In this document: positions 25,611 through 35,460 of the stretch, piece after piece
Layout of the letters: every line of letters begins with the position of its first letter
Numbering within the stretch: position 1 is the stretch's first letter
Assembly (NCBI RefSeq): GCF_015291725.1
Contig: NZ_CP030038.1
Span: 7,305,001-7,369,000, forward strand
Origin: Bradyrhizobium sp. CCBAU 51765
GTDB taxonomy: Bacteria > Pseudomonadota > Alphaproteobacteria > Rhizobiales > Xanthobacteraceae
Length of the DNA: 64,000 nt
Direction: 5' to 3'
Made by a program: the position numbers and the translations under genes
Notes under the pieces: model-generated
Seen by the model: the letters and a program-made list of their open reading frames with translations, nothing else
Databases searched by the model: none
What the model was told of the DNA's origin: nothing

Positions 25611-26862
25611 TCAAACTGCTATAGTCGCGCGCATGATGGCTGAATTGACCGTTGCCCGGATCGGCTGCGGTACCCCATACATGCACGAGCGCCAGAGCCA
25701 CTCGACCGGACCGAACCGATAGCGGCGCAGCCACCAAGCGCTGAACACCACCTGCGTGACACACGAAAATGCCGATCGCCAGTGTCGCGGTCACGCCGAG
25801 GCGGCCAAATTGGCCTAGACCATAGCCGTAGAAGATCCAGCCGCAGATCACAGATTGCGCCAGATAATTGGTGAACGCCATGCGGCCAAGCGGCGCGGCC
25901 CAGCCGAGCATTCTCCGCCCGCCCGGGAGGTTCACAGCGGCGATGACTGCGGCGGCATAACCCAGGGACATTACGACAACGCCCAGCTCTTCCACCAGAA
26001 AGCGCGCGCGACCGAGCGACGGCCAATCGAAGAACTCTTGTCGTGCTGCCGAGAGACTCAATCCGCCGCCGAGAAGAATGGCGGAGGTTGCGATGACGAA
26101 CAGCAGGCGCCGGTTCGCCGAAGCCCGACGCAAAACTCCGCTGCGCCACGCAAGGGCGCCGATGAGGAACAGCGCGACAGTGCGCGGAAACACCATGACG
26201 TGCAGCGGAAAAATAGCCGGCACCTCGCGGATCCGAAACGCGAGCACATCGAAAAATCCGCCCGTGCCGTACACACGCGTCGCCTCCGCGGCAAGAGCGG
26301 CCATCTCGGCCGCACCCGGCAGCGGCACGATCGGCGATAACAGCGGCATGGTCACGTAGAGCCCCAGGAGCAGCAAGGCTGCACCTGCCATAAGCCACCG
26401 CGGGCCGCCGAGGAAGAGCAGCACCACGAAGCCCGCCAGCGCGTATTCGACGAGAATGTCCCCGTTCCAGATTAAATAGAGATGCACCAGGCCAATAGCC
26501 AGCAACACCAGCAGCCTGCGCACGAGCAAGATCATGCGCCGTGCATTGCCGGCAAGCCGCTCGAATTGGATCGCAAGGCCAACCCCGAACAGCAGCGAGA
26601 GGAGCGAAAACGCCTTCAACTCGACCATAACCGTCAGCACAGCCGCCACCACCTGGTCGAGCGGCCCCGCCCGCTCCACGTTCGGTAAGAACAGCGCGAA
26701 GATCGAGATCCGAAATATGGTCACGATGTTCATCGCGAGCACGCCGAACAGGGCCACGCCCCGCAGCACGTCAATTGCGTCGAGCCGCTCCGACGGGCTC
26801 ATAGGCTTTCTTGACGCGTCACTCGCCGGCGCAGGTTGCGAGCCCATGCTTCCGCCGGTCAT
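25611..26862 (-). pseudogene. DUF418 (YeiB-like) membrane protein, frameshifted near its end
   Basis: Polytopic membrane protein with the DUF418 opening (ERLDAIDVLRGVALFGVLAMNI) and many hydrophobic segments; function of the family unknown. The frame is good until about 25760, where it shifts: the conserved C-terminal pattern (VVFSAWWLRRYRFGP, then EWLWRSCMYG) continues in a different frame and would stop at 25611-25613. In the first frame the protein instead ends at 25546 with unrelated residues. About four extra bases near 25755-25765 would explain it. It may be a pseudogene or a sequencing error; the break is late, so a partly functional product is possible. Confidence 0.75.
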
Positions 26863-27280
26863 TGCAGGATTCCCCCCATTTGCGATGGAGAGATTTAGAA
26901 TGCCGCCTCGTACCGCGTCAAACTACCAGAATTGGGCAAAGTCTCACATTGCGCTCGATGTGAGTTCGGGGTTTTGTCGGATCTAGCCGATGTGGTCCGG
27001 ATGGGACCGGCAAGGTCCGGTTGAGGTTCAAGGCTCCCCTCGACAGCCAGCATGCCCTTGGTCGGGTCATCTCTCGGACGAGGACATCGCCGCGCTCTGA
27101 GTTAAGGTCAGCCACGCGTCACAAGCTGACATGCGCGACCGAGAGAGGCGAGCAACTAAGGGGGCACTGCGCTCAATTATCTTCTTGGCAAGGCCACCTG
27201 ATGTAGCGGATCGGTCAGGTCGAGCTGAACGAAGAGACAGGCAAAAAAAGCCGTAGCTTCAGGTGATTGCTTCTGTCAGC
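26863..27280. other. Intergenic, no gene seen
   Basis: About 420 bases between the DUF418 gene and the kinase relic. Short open frames on both strands lack ribosome sites and any recognisable motif. Confidence 0.5.
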
Positions 27281-27650
27281 TTAGCTCCCAAGTTTCGGGC
27301 ATAGGTCGTAAAATGAACCTCCAGGCCAGATGTTTTCGTTGGCCAACTTGGTAATTCCTCCGAAGTCATGCGCAAGAAGTATCTCGATCATGTGACTGCC
27401 GAAACCCCTCCTGGTCGTTGGGCCGCCGGTTTCCCGCCAAGAGAAGCAGAACTCCTCCCCCTCGAAAGCCCAACCGATAAGAACATAGCCTTCATCACAG
27501 GAAAGGACCCCATGCTTCACCAGCGTTCGTCGCGAACTCGTGGATCGCCATCGCAAGGGACAGAGCCTGCTTTTGACTTCAGCTCCACTGCTGGACCCGA
27601 CAACCTTAAGCGATCGGCGCTCGAACCGTACGGTGCGAGGAGCGGAGTGC
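27281..27650 (-). pseudogene. Relic of an HWE-type histidine kinase (C-terminal part)
   Basis: Pieces of one kinase ATPase domain are spread over three frames. LSGPAVELKSK is in one frame; QALSLAMAIHEFATNA, the N-box with HExxxN, in the next; and LVKHGVLS followed by FSWRETGGP and RRGFGSHMIEILL in a third. These follow the order found in HWE histidine kinases. Two frameshifts within about 60 bases and the absence of any sensor or histidine domain upstream show it is dead. It lies directly downstream of modB and is probably an island relic. Confidence 0.75.
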
Positions 27651-27780
27651 ACTGAATTGAGCCGATTCCAGCAGCCGCCGCGGCCATAACAAACTTGTTC
27701 ATTGTAGCCTCGCAAGGATTGATGGATCTGGCTTGCAATACTGCTGCTCGGTCGTGATCGGATATGTCCGCCCCGCTAAC

Positions 27781-28470
27781 CTAAGACCGTTCGGTGCCTC
27801 TCCTGGCATAGTGTCGGTCGATGAGGGCTAAGGTGGAGATTGCCGCAAAGGCGAACATCACCATACCGCCGGCAACTACACTCGCCTCGCGCCAGCGCGA
27901 TGCTTGGACGTAGTCTACGACGTAGGCTGACAAAACCTTGGTGCGCCCAGGAATGTTGCCGCCGATCATCATCACGACGCCGAATGTGCCGATCGTATGA
28001 GAAAAGCCAACCACGGCGGCTTTAACAACCTCCAATCGCGCCAGCGGCCCCCTGATGGTAATGAAGGCATACAACGACGAAACGCGCCCCGTAGTTTCCA
28101 AGCGGCGATCTCCTATCCCAACAAAGGCGTTACGGATCGGCTGCACCACCAACGGCAACGCCGAGAGGACCGATCCGATCACAATTCCTGCGAAGGTAAA
28201 AGCGAGCGTGCGCTCGCCCCACAAAGTGGCGAGAACGCCACCCGGCCCGTTTGGGCCGAGCAACACGAGTAAGCAAAAGCCGAGAGCTGTCGGCGGTAGC
28301 ACCAGCGGCAGGGCAATCATCGTCGTCACCGCCTCACTCAAAAGAGTCTTTGAGCGCGCTAGCCACCAAGCGAGGGGCACACCAATCACGAGGAGGATCA
28401 CGGTCGTTACGGCGGCTAGCTCAATCGTGAGCGCAACAGATTGCGCAATCTCTGCCGAAAAGACATCCAT
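27781..28470 (-). CDS. modB: ModB-like molybdate ABC transporter permease, orphan
   Basis: Membrane permease of the molybdate importer ModABC; molybdate is needed for FeMo-cofactor. The 229-residue protein has five or six membrane segments, the N-terminal PLAWWLARS and IALPLVLPPTALGF pattern, and the cytoplasmic loop with GFSHTIGTFGVVMMIGGNIPGRT, which is close to the ModB consensus GEFG..IAGNIPGRT. I start at MDVFSAEI (28470). The loop EAA region (ETTGRVSS) is somewhat divergent. No modA or modC is next to it: downstream is the kinase relic, upstream there is no intact gene. It could work with components coded elsewhere or be a leftover. Confidence 0.8.
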   Translation of the reverse strand: MDVFSAEIAQSVALTIELAAVTTVILLVIGVPLAWWLARSKTLLSEAVTTMIALPLVLPPTALGFCLLVLLGPNGPGGVLATLWGERTLAFTFAGIVIGSVLSALPLVVQPIRNAFVGIGDRRLETTGRVSSLYAFITIRGPLARLEVVKAAVVGFSHTIGTFGVVMMIGGNIPGRTKVLSAYVVDYVQASRWREASVVAGGMVMFAFAAISTLALIDRHYARRGTERS

Positions 28471-29189
28471 GTGCGTCAGCCCAAAAGTGAAAGCAGGTCG
28501 TCTTACGGTTCCAGTGATCGCCTGCACGTCCGGCTCGCCCAGGCATGTGGCGCGGGTCGCCTTTTAGTCGCGCCGCGCTTCATGGCGGCCGCCACATTTA
28601 CGCGCGTCGTTTCTACGAGCAAGAGCAGCGTCGCAGGTCTCATCGACAACTCCTGTAACAGGGCCGCCTCCATCCAGGTGACGGCGGCACCTCCTCGTTT
28701 GAAATCAGCAATTCCTGTGCCGCGTGCAAACGGCGCGGCGCGCTATGCCCGACATGGGAGAAATTCGCATAGACGTCGACGTCGCCGTGGCGCGGAACTA
28801 ACGCTATGTCAGATTTCTGGCATCTCTGTTGCCGAGCAGACAGGCACGGTCAAGCAACGGAACGGCAGAATTTGATGCGGCCAGAGATGCCTAGGTAGTT
28901 TGTCGGTAGCTCAAACACCGTCCTCGTTGGGCCGATAATAAAACGGATCCAGGAGGCCTGCCCCTTGGCAGCAACGCGAACGATCTAACTGAGTAATCAT
29001 CGTAACGCTGCTTCTGCGACGCGGCAGAAGGCGCGGGCCGAGAGCGAAGGCGGAATCACGACCAACCTGCCTAATGCGCATCGTTAGCGCAGGCTGGAGA
29101 CAAATGCCCCGTGCACGACGAGCTTTGCCGCTAGCGACAAGGCAGTGCATCGATTCAAGATATTGTCACGCAATCGAGCTCCTAAAAGG
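28471..29189. other. Intergenic between modB and the nod box
   Basis: About 720 bases. A short minus-strand frame near 28590-28650 begins MRPATLLLLVE, which could be the remains of a signal peptide (for example of a lost modA), but nothing beyond it supports this. No other gene seen. Confidence 0.4.
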
Positions 29190-29238
29190 CTTCCATCTCG
29201 TGGATGAGTGCGATCCAAACTATCAATTTTACCGATCT
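29190..29238 (+). promoter_or_regulatory. nod box (NodD binding site)
   Basis: A 49-base match to the published nod box consensus with only three mismatches. The left part has TTCCATCTCGTGGATG and the right part ATCCAAACTATCAATTTTACC followed by GATCT, with correct spacing. This is the operator of flavonoid-induced nodulation operons bound by the LysR regulator NodD. It points rightwards, but the next intact gene is dctA, 398 bases away; the frame between (84-117 codons) is not recognisable. Confidence 0.9.
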
Positions 29239-29456
29239 CATCTACTGTTGCATCCATCAGCAGTTGGCGCATATCGATCACGCTCGGGCTTCTATCCCGA
29301 GACGGGACTCCGCTAATGCGCTCAGCCGATCAAGTTGCGCGTCTCGCTGCGACTTTTTGTTTCGACCTTGCGAACGCGGGCCGAGCACCCAAACCGATAC
29401 CGCCCGGAGACAGACGGTTTGTCCGAGACTGCTTAATCGGGCGCACTTTTAGCAAC
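29239..29456. other. Leader between nod box and dctA promoter, possible gene remnant
   Basis: An open frame with an ATG at 29316 (about 81 residues, ending at 29561) follows the nod box. It has no clear ribosome site and no motif that I recognise, and it runs over the dctA sigma-54 promoter. It may be noise or the remains of the gene once driven by the nod box. Confidence 0.3.
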
Positions 29457-29472
29457 TGGTGCATATCTTGCT
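29457..29472 (+). promoter_or_regulatory. Sigma-54 promoter of dctA
   Basis: TGGTGCATATCTTGCT: GG-N10-GC with the TTGC context of the -12 element. It lies 164 bases upstream of the dctA start. Rhizobial dctA is known to use sigma-54 with the activator DctD. No TGT-N10-ACA site was found near it, so NifA control is not indicated. Confidence 0.75.
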
Positions 29473-29635
29473 TAACGAGAAGGGATAACGCAACTAAACG
29501 CCTGCCTTTGGAACGACGCGCCGGCTCTCGAACCGTCTTCAATCGGACACGGCTAAAATGATGAGTCTCGTATGACGCTGTCGTCTCTCAATGACGCGGC
29601 GGCTCGCATTCGAGTATATTCGGGAAGGAAGCGTC

Positions 29636-30946
29636 ATGACCACCATGGCAACTGCGGCGCCCGCACGCGCGTCGCAAGCTTGGTATAAGATTCTCTACGT
29701 GCAGGTGCTGATCGCGATCTTGATTGGCGCCATGGTCGGTTGCCTATGGCCCTCTGTCGCGACCAACGACTGGGTCAAGGCGCTCGGTGACGGATTTATC
29801 AAGCTCATCAAGATGGTGATCGCGCCGATTATTTTCTGCACCGTCACATCTGGTATTGCGCATATTCAGGATGCGAAGAAAGTCGGGCGCGTCGGCGTCA
29901 AGGCGCTGGTCTATTTCGAAATCGTCTCCAGTTTTGCCTTGGTATTGGGCCTGCTTATGGGCAATCTGGTCCAAATCGGTCATGGCCTTGCGGTCAAGCC
30001 GGACGCGGCGGCGGTCGCCAATTACGTCAAGCAGGCGGAAGCCTCGAAGACCGTCGATTTCTTTCTCAACATCATTCCGGATACCGTAGTCGGCGCCTTC
30101 GCCCGCGGCGATGTTCTGCAGGTTCTCCTGTTCGCGATCCTATTCGGCTTTGCACTGATGGCGCTAGGAACCCGCGGGGAGCGACTGCGAGGCATGATTG
30201 ACGACGTCGCGCACGCGGTGTTCGGCGTGATCGCTATCATCATGAAAGCGGCTCCGATCGGCGCCTTCGCGGCCATGGCCTTCACTATCGGCAAGTTCGG
30301 GCCGGCAGCACTCGGCAATTTGATCGGTCTGATCGCGCTGTTTTACGCGACGGCGGCGTTGTTTGTCGTGGTGGTGCTCGGTTTGATCGCGCGCCTCGTC
30401 GGCTTTTCAATCTTCAAGTTCATTCTCTATATCAAGGACGAGATTTTGATCGTGCTCGGCACATCGTCCTCTGAAAGCGCGCTGCCGCAATTAATGGAGA
30501 AGCTCGAACGGCTGGGCTGCTCCAAGCCCGTGGTCGGCCTGGTGGTGCCAACTGGCTACTCCTTCAACCTCGACGGCACCAATATCTATATGACACTTGC
30601 GACATTGTTCATTGCCCAGGCACTCGGGGTCGATCTCACCTTTGGCCAGCAGCTCACGATCCTGCTCGTGGCAATGCTAACGTCGAAGGGAGCAAGCGGC
30701 GTCACCGGCGCGGGCTTCATCACGCTCGCTGCGACGTTGTCGGTGGTCAGCCCAGCGCTGGTGCCGGGCATGGCAATCGTATTTTCGATCGACAAGTTCA
30801 TGAGCGAGGTGCGCGCCCTTACTAACATCACCGGCAATGGCGTCGCCGCCGTGTTCGTATCCTGGTGGGAGGACGAGCTCGAGCACACGACGCTGCAAGC
30901 TCGGCTCAACCAGCCCAACGTTTCCACCACTATCGACACACGATGA
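29636..30946 (+). CDS. dctA: DctA, C4-dicarboxylate:cation symporter
   Basis: Inner-membrane carrier of the DAACS family that imports succinate, malate and fumarate, the main carbon source of bacteroids. The 436-residue protein has about eight membrane segments plus the re-entrant loops, with the serine-rich motif GTSSSESALPQLMEKLE and the conserved region VVPTGYSFNLDGTNIYMTLA. I start at MTTMATAAP (29636), which has GGAAGG upstream; the frame opens 15 codons earlier without a ribosome site. Preceded by a sigma-54 promoter and, further up, a nod box. dctBD are not adjacent; nodVW follow. Confidence 0.95.
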   Translation: MTTMATAAPARASQAWYKILYVQVLIAILIGAMVGCLWPSVATNDWVKALGDGFIKLIKMVIAPIIFCTVTSGIAHIQDAKKVGRVGVKALVYFEIVSSFALVLGLLMGNLVQIGHGLAVKPDAAAVANYVKQAEASKTVDFFLNIIPDTVVGAFARGDVLQVLLFAILFGFALMALGTRGERLRGMIDDVAHAVFGVIAIIMKAAPIGAFAAMAFTIGKFGPAALGNLIGLIALFYATAALFVVVVLGLIARLVGFSIFKFILYIKDEILIVLGTSSSESALPQLMEKLERLGCSKPVVGLVVPTGYSFNLDGTNIYMTLATLFIAQALGVDLTFGQQLTILLVAMLTSKGASGVTGAGFITLAATLSVVSPALVPGMAIVFSIDKFMSEVRALTNITGNGVAAVFVSWWEDELEHTTLQARLNQPNVSTTIDTR

Positions 30947-32019
30947 GATAGGTCCCGGATCCTGACCGCCGCCATTCAAAGACGGGTTGAATGCAAGCGC
31001 AGCGACATTTCTCGTAGTTTGAATCGAGACAGCCGACTTGACGAGCCGGAACTTTCACGGGCGATCGCCAGTGCGCAGCCCTTGCCCCACCTCGCCCGGG
31101 GCCAGCCGCCCTGAAAAGATTCCCGTCGAGCAAAAGAGTCGGGCTTTTTTACCAGTCATTTTCAAGCGCGTCTTTCACCGTAAGCTTCCAGCCATCCGAA
31201 CGCTTCTGCGACATTTGCCGCGCCCGATATCAGGACTGCGACAGAACGGGTCGGCCTGACAAGCTAGTTCTTGCTCCGCGCACAATCGTGTGTGCGGTCA
31301 CTGCGCTTGCCTCGTCCGGCCAACGACGTGGGTAGCGATCCTGTGACGCGACTCACTCCCTTGTTAAGGTCCGCGCTGTCGCATTAGATCAGATGGTGTG
31401 TGATCAGCACGGATTAGATGGCACCTTGACAGAGCTGTCGCGGGTCGCAGACGGCTAGGTCGGTTCGGCGTCGCTGCGCGCGCGCTCGGTTCCGGCCAAC
31501 GCCCCGGAGGCAAGTCCTCCGCACCGAGGCGTGAGGCCGCAGGACATACAAAGCAGTCGCGTAACTTCGCCTTCGTATCTCCGCACATGACCATTGCGTT
31601 TTCTTCCGCATGACCGATCGTACCGGCGAGATGAGTGGTTCGGCAGCTTGTCTTTGTTCTTTCCGGTTCGGCCAGGCGCCCCTGATTGTTCCGGCTCAAC
31701 GTCTTGACTGAACTGCAGCCGCTGTCCTCCTGCGGCTGGTTATCCCGGCTGCAGCCTCGAGCGCCTGCCCGGAGTTATCGGCAACGGAGGAAAGCAGGCA
31801 CCTGAGCATCGATTGCAGGCGTGTCACCGCGCCATATTGAAAGGTTTAGGACGACTATACGTACGTCTGTAATGCAATTTTTCTCTGCGCGTGCTCAGTT
31901 CACCACCAAGCAATCGAGCGGAACCGCTCACCAGCGGGTGCTGGTGCTGAGTATTGCCCTATTTTTGCCTAAAATGTTATAGCTCCCCCGCCGGAGAAAA
32001 GAGGCCGGACGGTATCAGA
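30947..32019. other. Intergenic between dctA and nodV, no gene seen
   Basis: About 1.07 kb. A weak CCCG/CGGG hairpin followed by CTTTTTT near 31123-31150 might end the dctA transcript. Short frames on both strands (for example 31364-31699 minus) have no ribosome site or motif that I can support. Confidence 0.45.
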
Positions 32020-34695
32020 ATGCGTAGCCCGATCAGCAGTTTAGAACGTTCAGCCCCTCAGCTTACGTTCGGCAGCATAGCGCTGGCCGTGGTAACTCTG
32101 GCTTGCTTGTACCTTCACGCCCATTTCGCCGCGACGGCGTTCGCCTATTTGTTAGTGGTATTGCTGTTTTCGTTGATGGGAAGCTTCATTGCGTCGTCCG
32201 CGCTTTGCATCATAGCCATCGCTGCTCTCGCTTACTACTTTGCGCCGCCGGCGTTCAGCCTGCGTATCGATGACCCCCAAGATCTGCCGGTGGTTGTTGC
32301 ATTCTTTATCGCCTCGATTGTGGGAGCGCACCTGATCGGAAAGCTCCGCCAGGAAAGAGAGGCTGCGCGTGTCGTTGCGGCCAAGCTTCAGCGGAGTGCG
32401 GCCGATTTGGAGGATCGCGAAAAGCGGTGGCGCGCCATCTTCGAGCACAATCCCGCCATGTACTTCATGGTCGATGAAGCCGGCACTATCCTCAACGTCA
32501 ATTCACTCGGCGCGACACAACTCGGCTATGCTCGTGCTGAACTGATCGCTCGATCAGTGCTGGACGTATTTCTCGAGGAGGATCGCGCTTTCGTTCGCGA
32601 ATGCGTTCGGACGTGCCTTGAGGATGTCGGACAAACGCGCACTTGGGACGTCCGGAAAGTCAGGAAGGACGGCTCGGTGTTGTGGGTACGTGAAAACGCC
32701 AAAGCCATGCTCTGGGGCGATGAGCAGCCCATTGTCCTTATCGCCTGCGAAGATATCACGGAGCGAAGGCGGACAGAACTTGCCCTGCAGCGGAGTGAAG
32801 CACATTTAGCCCAGGCGCAGGAATTGAGTCACACAGGCAGCTTCAGCTGGAACCCCACTACGGGCGAGGCCTTCTGGTCAAAGGAAACATTTCGCATTTT
32901 CCAATTAGATCCTGACACAGTGCCGCCGGGGCCGCAGCTCGTCGTTGAGCGCACTCATCCAGATGATAGGGCTTCAGTTAAAGAACTTATCGATCGCGCG
33001 ATGCGAGACCCGAGCGATTTCGAGCACGAATACCGGCTCCTGCTACCGGACGGCTCGGTAAAGCACATCCATGCGCAGGCGCGAGCGACGAGAACAGCCT
33101 CTGGTGACATCGAGTTTGTTGGGGCAGCTACGGATATCACGGCGGCGAGGCGAGCAGAACAGCAGCTGCGCCGCAGCGAGGCCTATCTGGCCGAGGCTCA
33201 GCATCTCAGTCACACGGGCAGCTGGTCCTGGGACGTCTACCGTCTAGATTTCATATATCGGTCCGCCGAGGTCGATCGTCTGTTCGGCTTTAGCCCACAA
33301 GAGCCGGTATCGATCGAGACCATTCGATCGCGCATCCATTCGGACGACTTGCCGCGGCTACAGGAGGTGCAGCGCCAGGCGATTGAACACAAGGAGCGGC
33401 GGTTCGAATATGATTTTCGTATCCTTCTACCGGATGGCGGGATAAGACGCATACACTCCGTTGCGCACGTGGTGGTTGGCAGCGATGGCAACGTCAGCGA
33501 GCTGATCGGAACACATATGGATGTGACCGAGCAACACGCAGCTAGGGAACGCCTGGAAAACACACTTGTCGCGCTGCGCGAAAGTGAACAGCGCTTTCGC
33601 GACTACGCCGAAACAGCTTCCGACTGGCTCTGGGAGACCGGGCCGGATCATCAGGTCACTCGCTTATCCGAGCACACCAGTGCTGCGGGAATTTTGGCGA
33701 CAGGATTGATCGGCCTGCTTCGCTGGGACATTGCGTGCGACCTCGAAGAGGAACCCGAGAAGTGGCGGCAGCATCGGGCGACATTGGAGGCCCATCTTCC
33801 GTTTCGGGATCTCGTCTACCGCACCGTGAATCGGACAGGTTCTCCGATCTACGTCCGCACGAGTGGCAAGCCTTTTTTCGATGGAAAGGGCAATTTTCTC
33901 GGCTACCGTGGCGTCAGCACTGACATCACCGCCACCATTCGCGCCGATCAAGCCGAACAAGAACTACGAAGGGCACAGTCGGAGCTTGCGCATGTGACGC
34001 GTGTAACGACTTTAGGAGAGCTGACAACCTCCATCGCCCACGAAATAAACCAGCCACTCGCCGCTATTATCAGCAACGCCGATGCGTGCCTCGGTTGGAT
34101 GGGCCGGGAAGCGCCTAATCTTTCCGCCGCCCGCTCTTCGGTGGAGTGGATCATCGAAGACGCAATCCGGGCAAGCGAGGTGATCCGTCGTATTCGCGCG
34201 CTCGCAAAGAAGGGCGAGATTGAGATGGTGCCGCTCGATATCAATGAGGTCGTTAAGGACGTCATTGCGCTGGTAACACGAGAGCTGGTGAGCCACCGAG
34301 TGACGTTACGAACCGAGTTGACGGCAGGGCTGCCTAGGATCCTCGGCGATCGGATTCAGCTACAACAGGTGATCATCAATCTCGTGATGAACGGAATCGA
34401 AGCCATGGATGCAGTTACAGAGAGGACACGCGAACTGCTGGTTCAATCATCGAAGGACGATGTGGGGCACGTCCACCTTGCCGTGACCGATTGTGGCGTC
34501 GGCATCGCCGAGAACGACGCGGACCGCGTCTTGGATCCCTTCTTCACCACCAAATCGACTGGCCTTGGAATGGGTCTTTCAATCTGCCGGTCGATTGTGG
34601 AAGCTCATGGAGGACGACTGTCGATGGTCCACAAAAATGGACCGGGTGCGACGTTCCAGTTCGCCTTACCGCTGTATAAGGAGGCCGTCTCGTGA
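32020..34695 (+). CDS. nodV: NodV, PAS-type sensor histidine kinase
   Basis: Sensor of the NodV-NodW pair which, in Bradyrhizobium japonicum, responds to isoflavones and gives a second route to nod gene activation. The 891-residue protein has an N-terminal four-helix membrane domain of DUF4118 type (about residues 10-100), then several PAS repeats (for example IFEHNPAMYFMVDEAG; two similar copies with LSHTGSFSW and LSHTGSWSW; a fourth near YAETASDWLWE), then a HisKA domain with the phospho-acceptor His at about 674 (IAHEINQPLA), and a HATPase domain (DCGVGI, GLGMGLSICRSIVEAHGG). I start at MRSPISS (32020), where GGAGAAAAGAGG lies upstream. The length agrees with NodV. nodW overlaps its stop. 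Confidence 0.88.
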   Translation: MRSPISSLERSAPQLTFGSIALAVVTLACLYLHAHFAATAFAYLLVVLLFSLMGSFIASSALCIIAIAALAYYFAPPAFSLRIDDPQDLPVVVAFFIASIVGAHLIGKLRQEREAARVVAAKLQRSAADLEDREKRWRAIFEHNPAMYFMVDEAGTILNVNSLGATQLGYARAELIARSVLDVFLEEDRAFVRECVRTCLEDVGQTRTWDVRKVRKDGSVLWVRENAKAMLWGDEQPIVLIACEDITERRRTELALQRSEAHLAQAQELSHTGSFSWNPTTGEAFWSKETFRIFQLDPDTVPPGPQLVVERTHPDDRASVKELIDRAMRDPSDFEHEYRLLLPDGSVKHIHAQARATRTASGDIEFVGAATDITAARRAEQQLRRSEAYLAEAQHLSHTGSWSWDVYRLDFIYRSAEVDRLFGFSPQEPVSIETIRSRIHSDDLPRLQEVQRQAIEHKERRFEYDFRILLPDGGIRRIHSVAHVVVGSDGNVSELIGTHMDVTEQHAARERLENTLVALRESEQRFRDYAETASDWLWETGPDHQVTRLSEHTSAAGILATGLIGLLRWDIACDLEEEPEKWRQHRATLEAHLPFRDLVYRTVNRTGSPIYVRTSGKPFFDGKGNFLGYRGVSTDITATIRADQAEQELRRAQSELAHVTRVTTLGELTTSIAHEINQPLAAIISNADACLGWMGREAPNLSAARSSVEWIIEDAIRASEVIRRIRALAKKGEIEMVPLDINEVVKDVIALVTRELVSHRVTLRTELTAGLPRILGDRIQLQQVIINLVMNGIEAMDAVTERTRELLVQSSKDDVGHVHLAVTDCGVGIAENDADRVLDPFFTTKSTGLGMGLSICRSIVEAHGGRLSMVHKNGPGATFQFALPLYKEAVS

Positions 34696-35375
34696 CTGCA
34701 CGATTTGGCGCGCCAGATGAAGGCAGCAATGCCGAGGCCTCGACAAAGGCGACCGTCTTCGTCGTGGAGGATGACATCTCCATGCGTCGCTCGCTTACGA
34801 ACCTTTTTCAATCGGTAGGGTTAGGCGTCATTGCATTCGGATCGGCGCGCGAAATGCTGCAGAGCCCAATCCCGGACATTATTAGCTGCCTAGTTCTTGA
34901 TGTCCGGCTGCCAGGCTTGAGCGGCCTTGACTTCCAGACCGAGCTCGCGAGGTTGAACATACATATTCCGATCATTTTCATTACCGGCCATGGCGACATT
35001 CCAATGACTGTCAGGGCCATGAAGGAAGGAGCGGTCGATTTTCTCAGCAAACCGTTTCGCGATCAGGAACTGCTTGATGCCGTGGTTGCGGCGACCGAAC
35101 GCGATCGCAAAAGACGGGAGGCTCAGCAGACGGTCGCGAACCTGCAGTCTTTATTTGAGACCTTAAGCCCGCGCGAGCAGGCGGTGATGAAACTGGTCGC
35201 TGCCGGCCTGATGAACAAGCAGGTCGCCGCCGAGCTTGGGCTCGCCGAGATTACGGTCAAGATCTACCGGGGACACGTAATGAAAAAGATGCGTGCACGC
35301 TCGCTGGCCGACTTGATCAGAATGACTGAGACGCTGGGAGTTCGCACTAATCGTCCTGAACAAACGCAAGTATGA
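34692..35375 (+). CDS. nodW: NodW, response regulator
   Basis: FixJ/NarL-type regulator that activates nod genes when phosphorylated by NodV. The product is 227 residues, the same length as NodW of B. japonicum. The receiver domain has the acidic pair Glu26-Asp27, the phosphorylation site Asp70 (CLVLDVRLPG; Asp70 is the known site in NodW) and the Lys in FLSKPF. The C-terminal LuxR helix-turn-helix runs LSPREQAVMKLVAAGLMNKQ and continues through EITVKIYRGHVMKKM. It begins at a GTG that overlaps the nodV stop (GTGA), so the pair is coupled. Confidence 0.9.
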   Translation: MTARFGAPDEGSNAEASTKATVFVVEDDISMRRSLTNLFQSVGLGVIAFGSAREMLQSPIPDIISCLVLDVRLPGLSGLDFQTELARLNIHIPIIFITGHGDIPMTVRAMKEGAVDFLSKPFRDQELLDAVVAATERDRKRREAQQTVANLQSLFETLSPREQAVMKLVAAGLMNKQVAAELGLAEITVKIYRGHVMKKMRARSLADLIRMTETLGVRTNRPEQTQV

Positions 35376-35460
35376 TTTTACAAGTTCATCAGTCGAGCCC
35401 ACTTTTCGCGCAAGGTGGCTAATGCTTGCAGCCGCTATTCCCGCTTCAGGAGGGCTCGTC

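Noticed and set aside
27271..27300. Stretch starting GTCAGCTTAGC as a tts box
   Set aside because: Only the first eight bases fit; the TCGAAAGCT half and the distal CC-rich part are missing.
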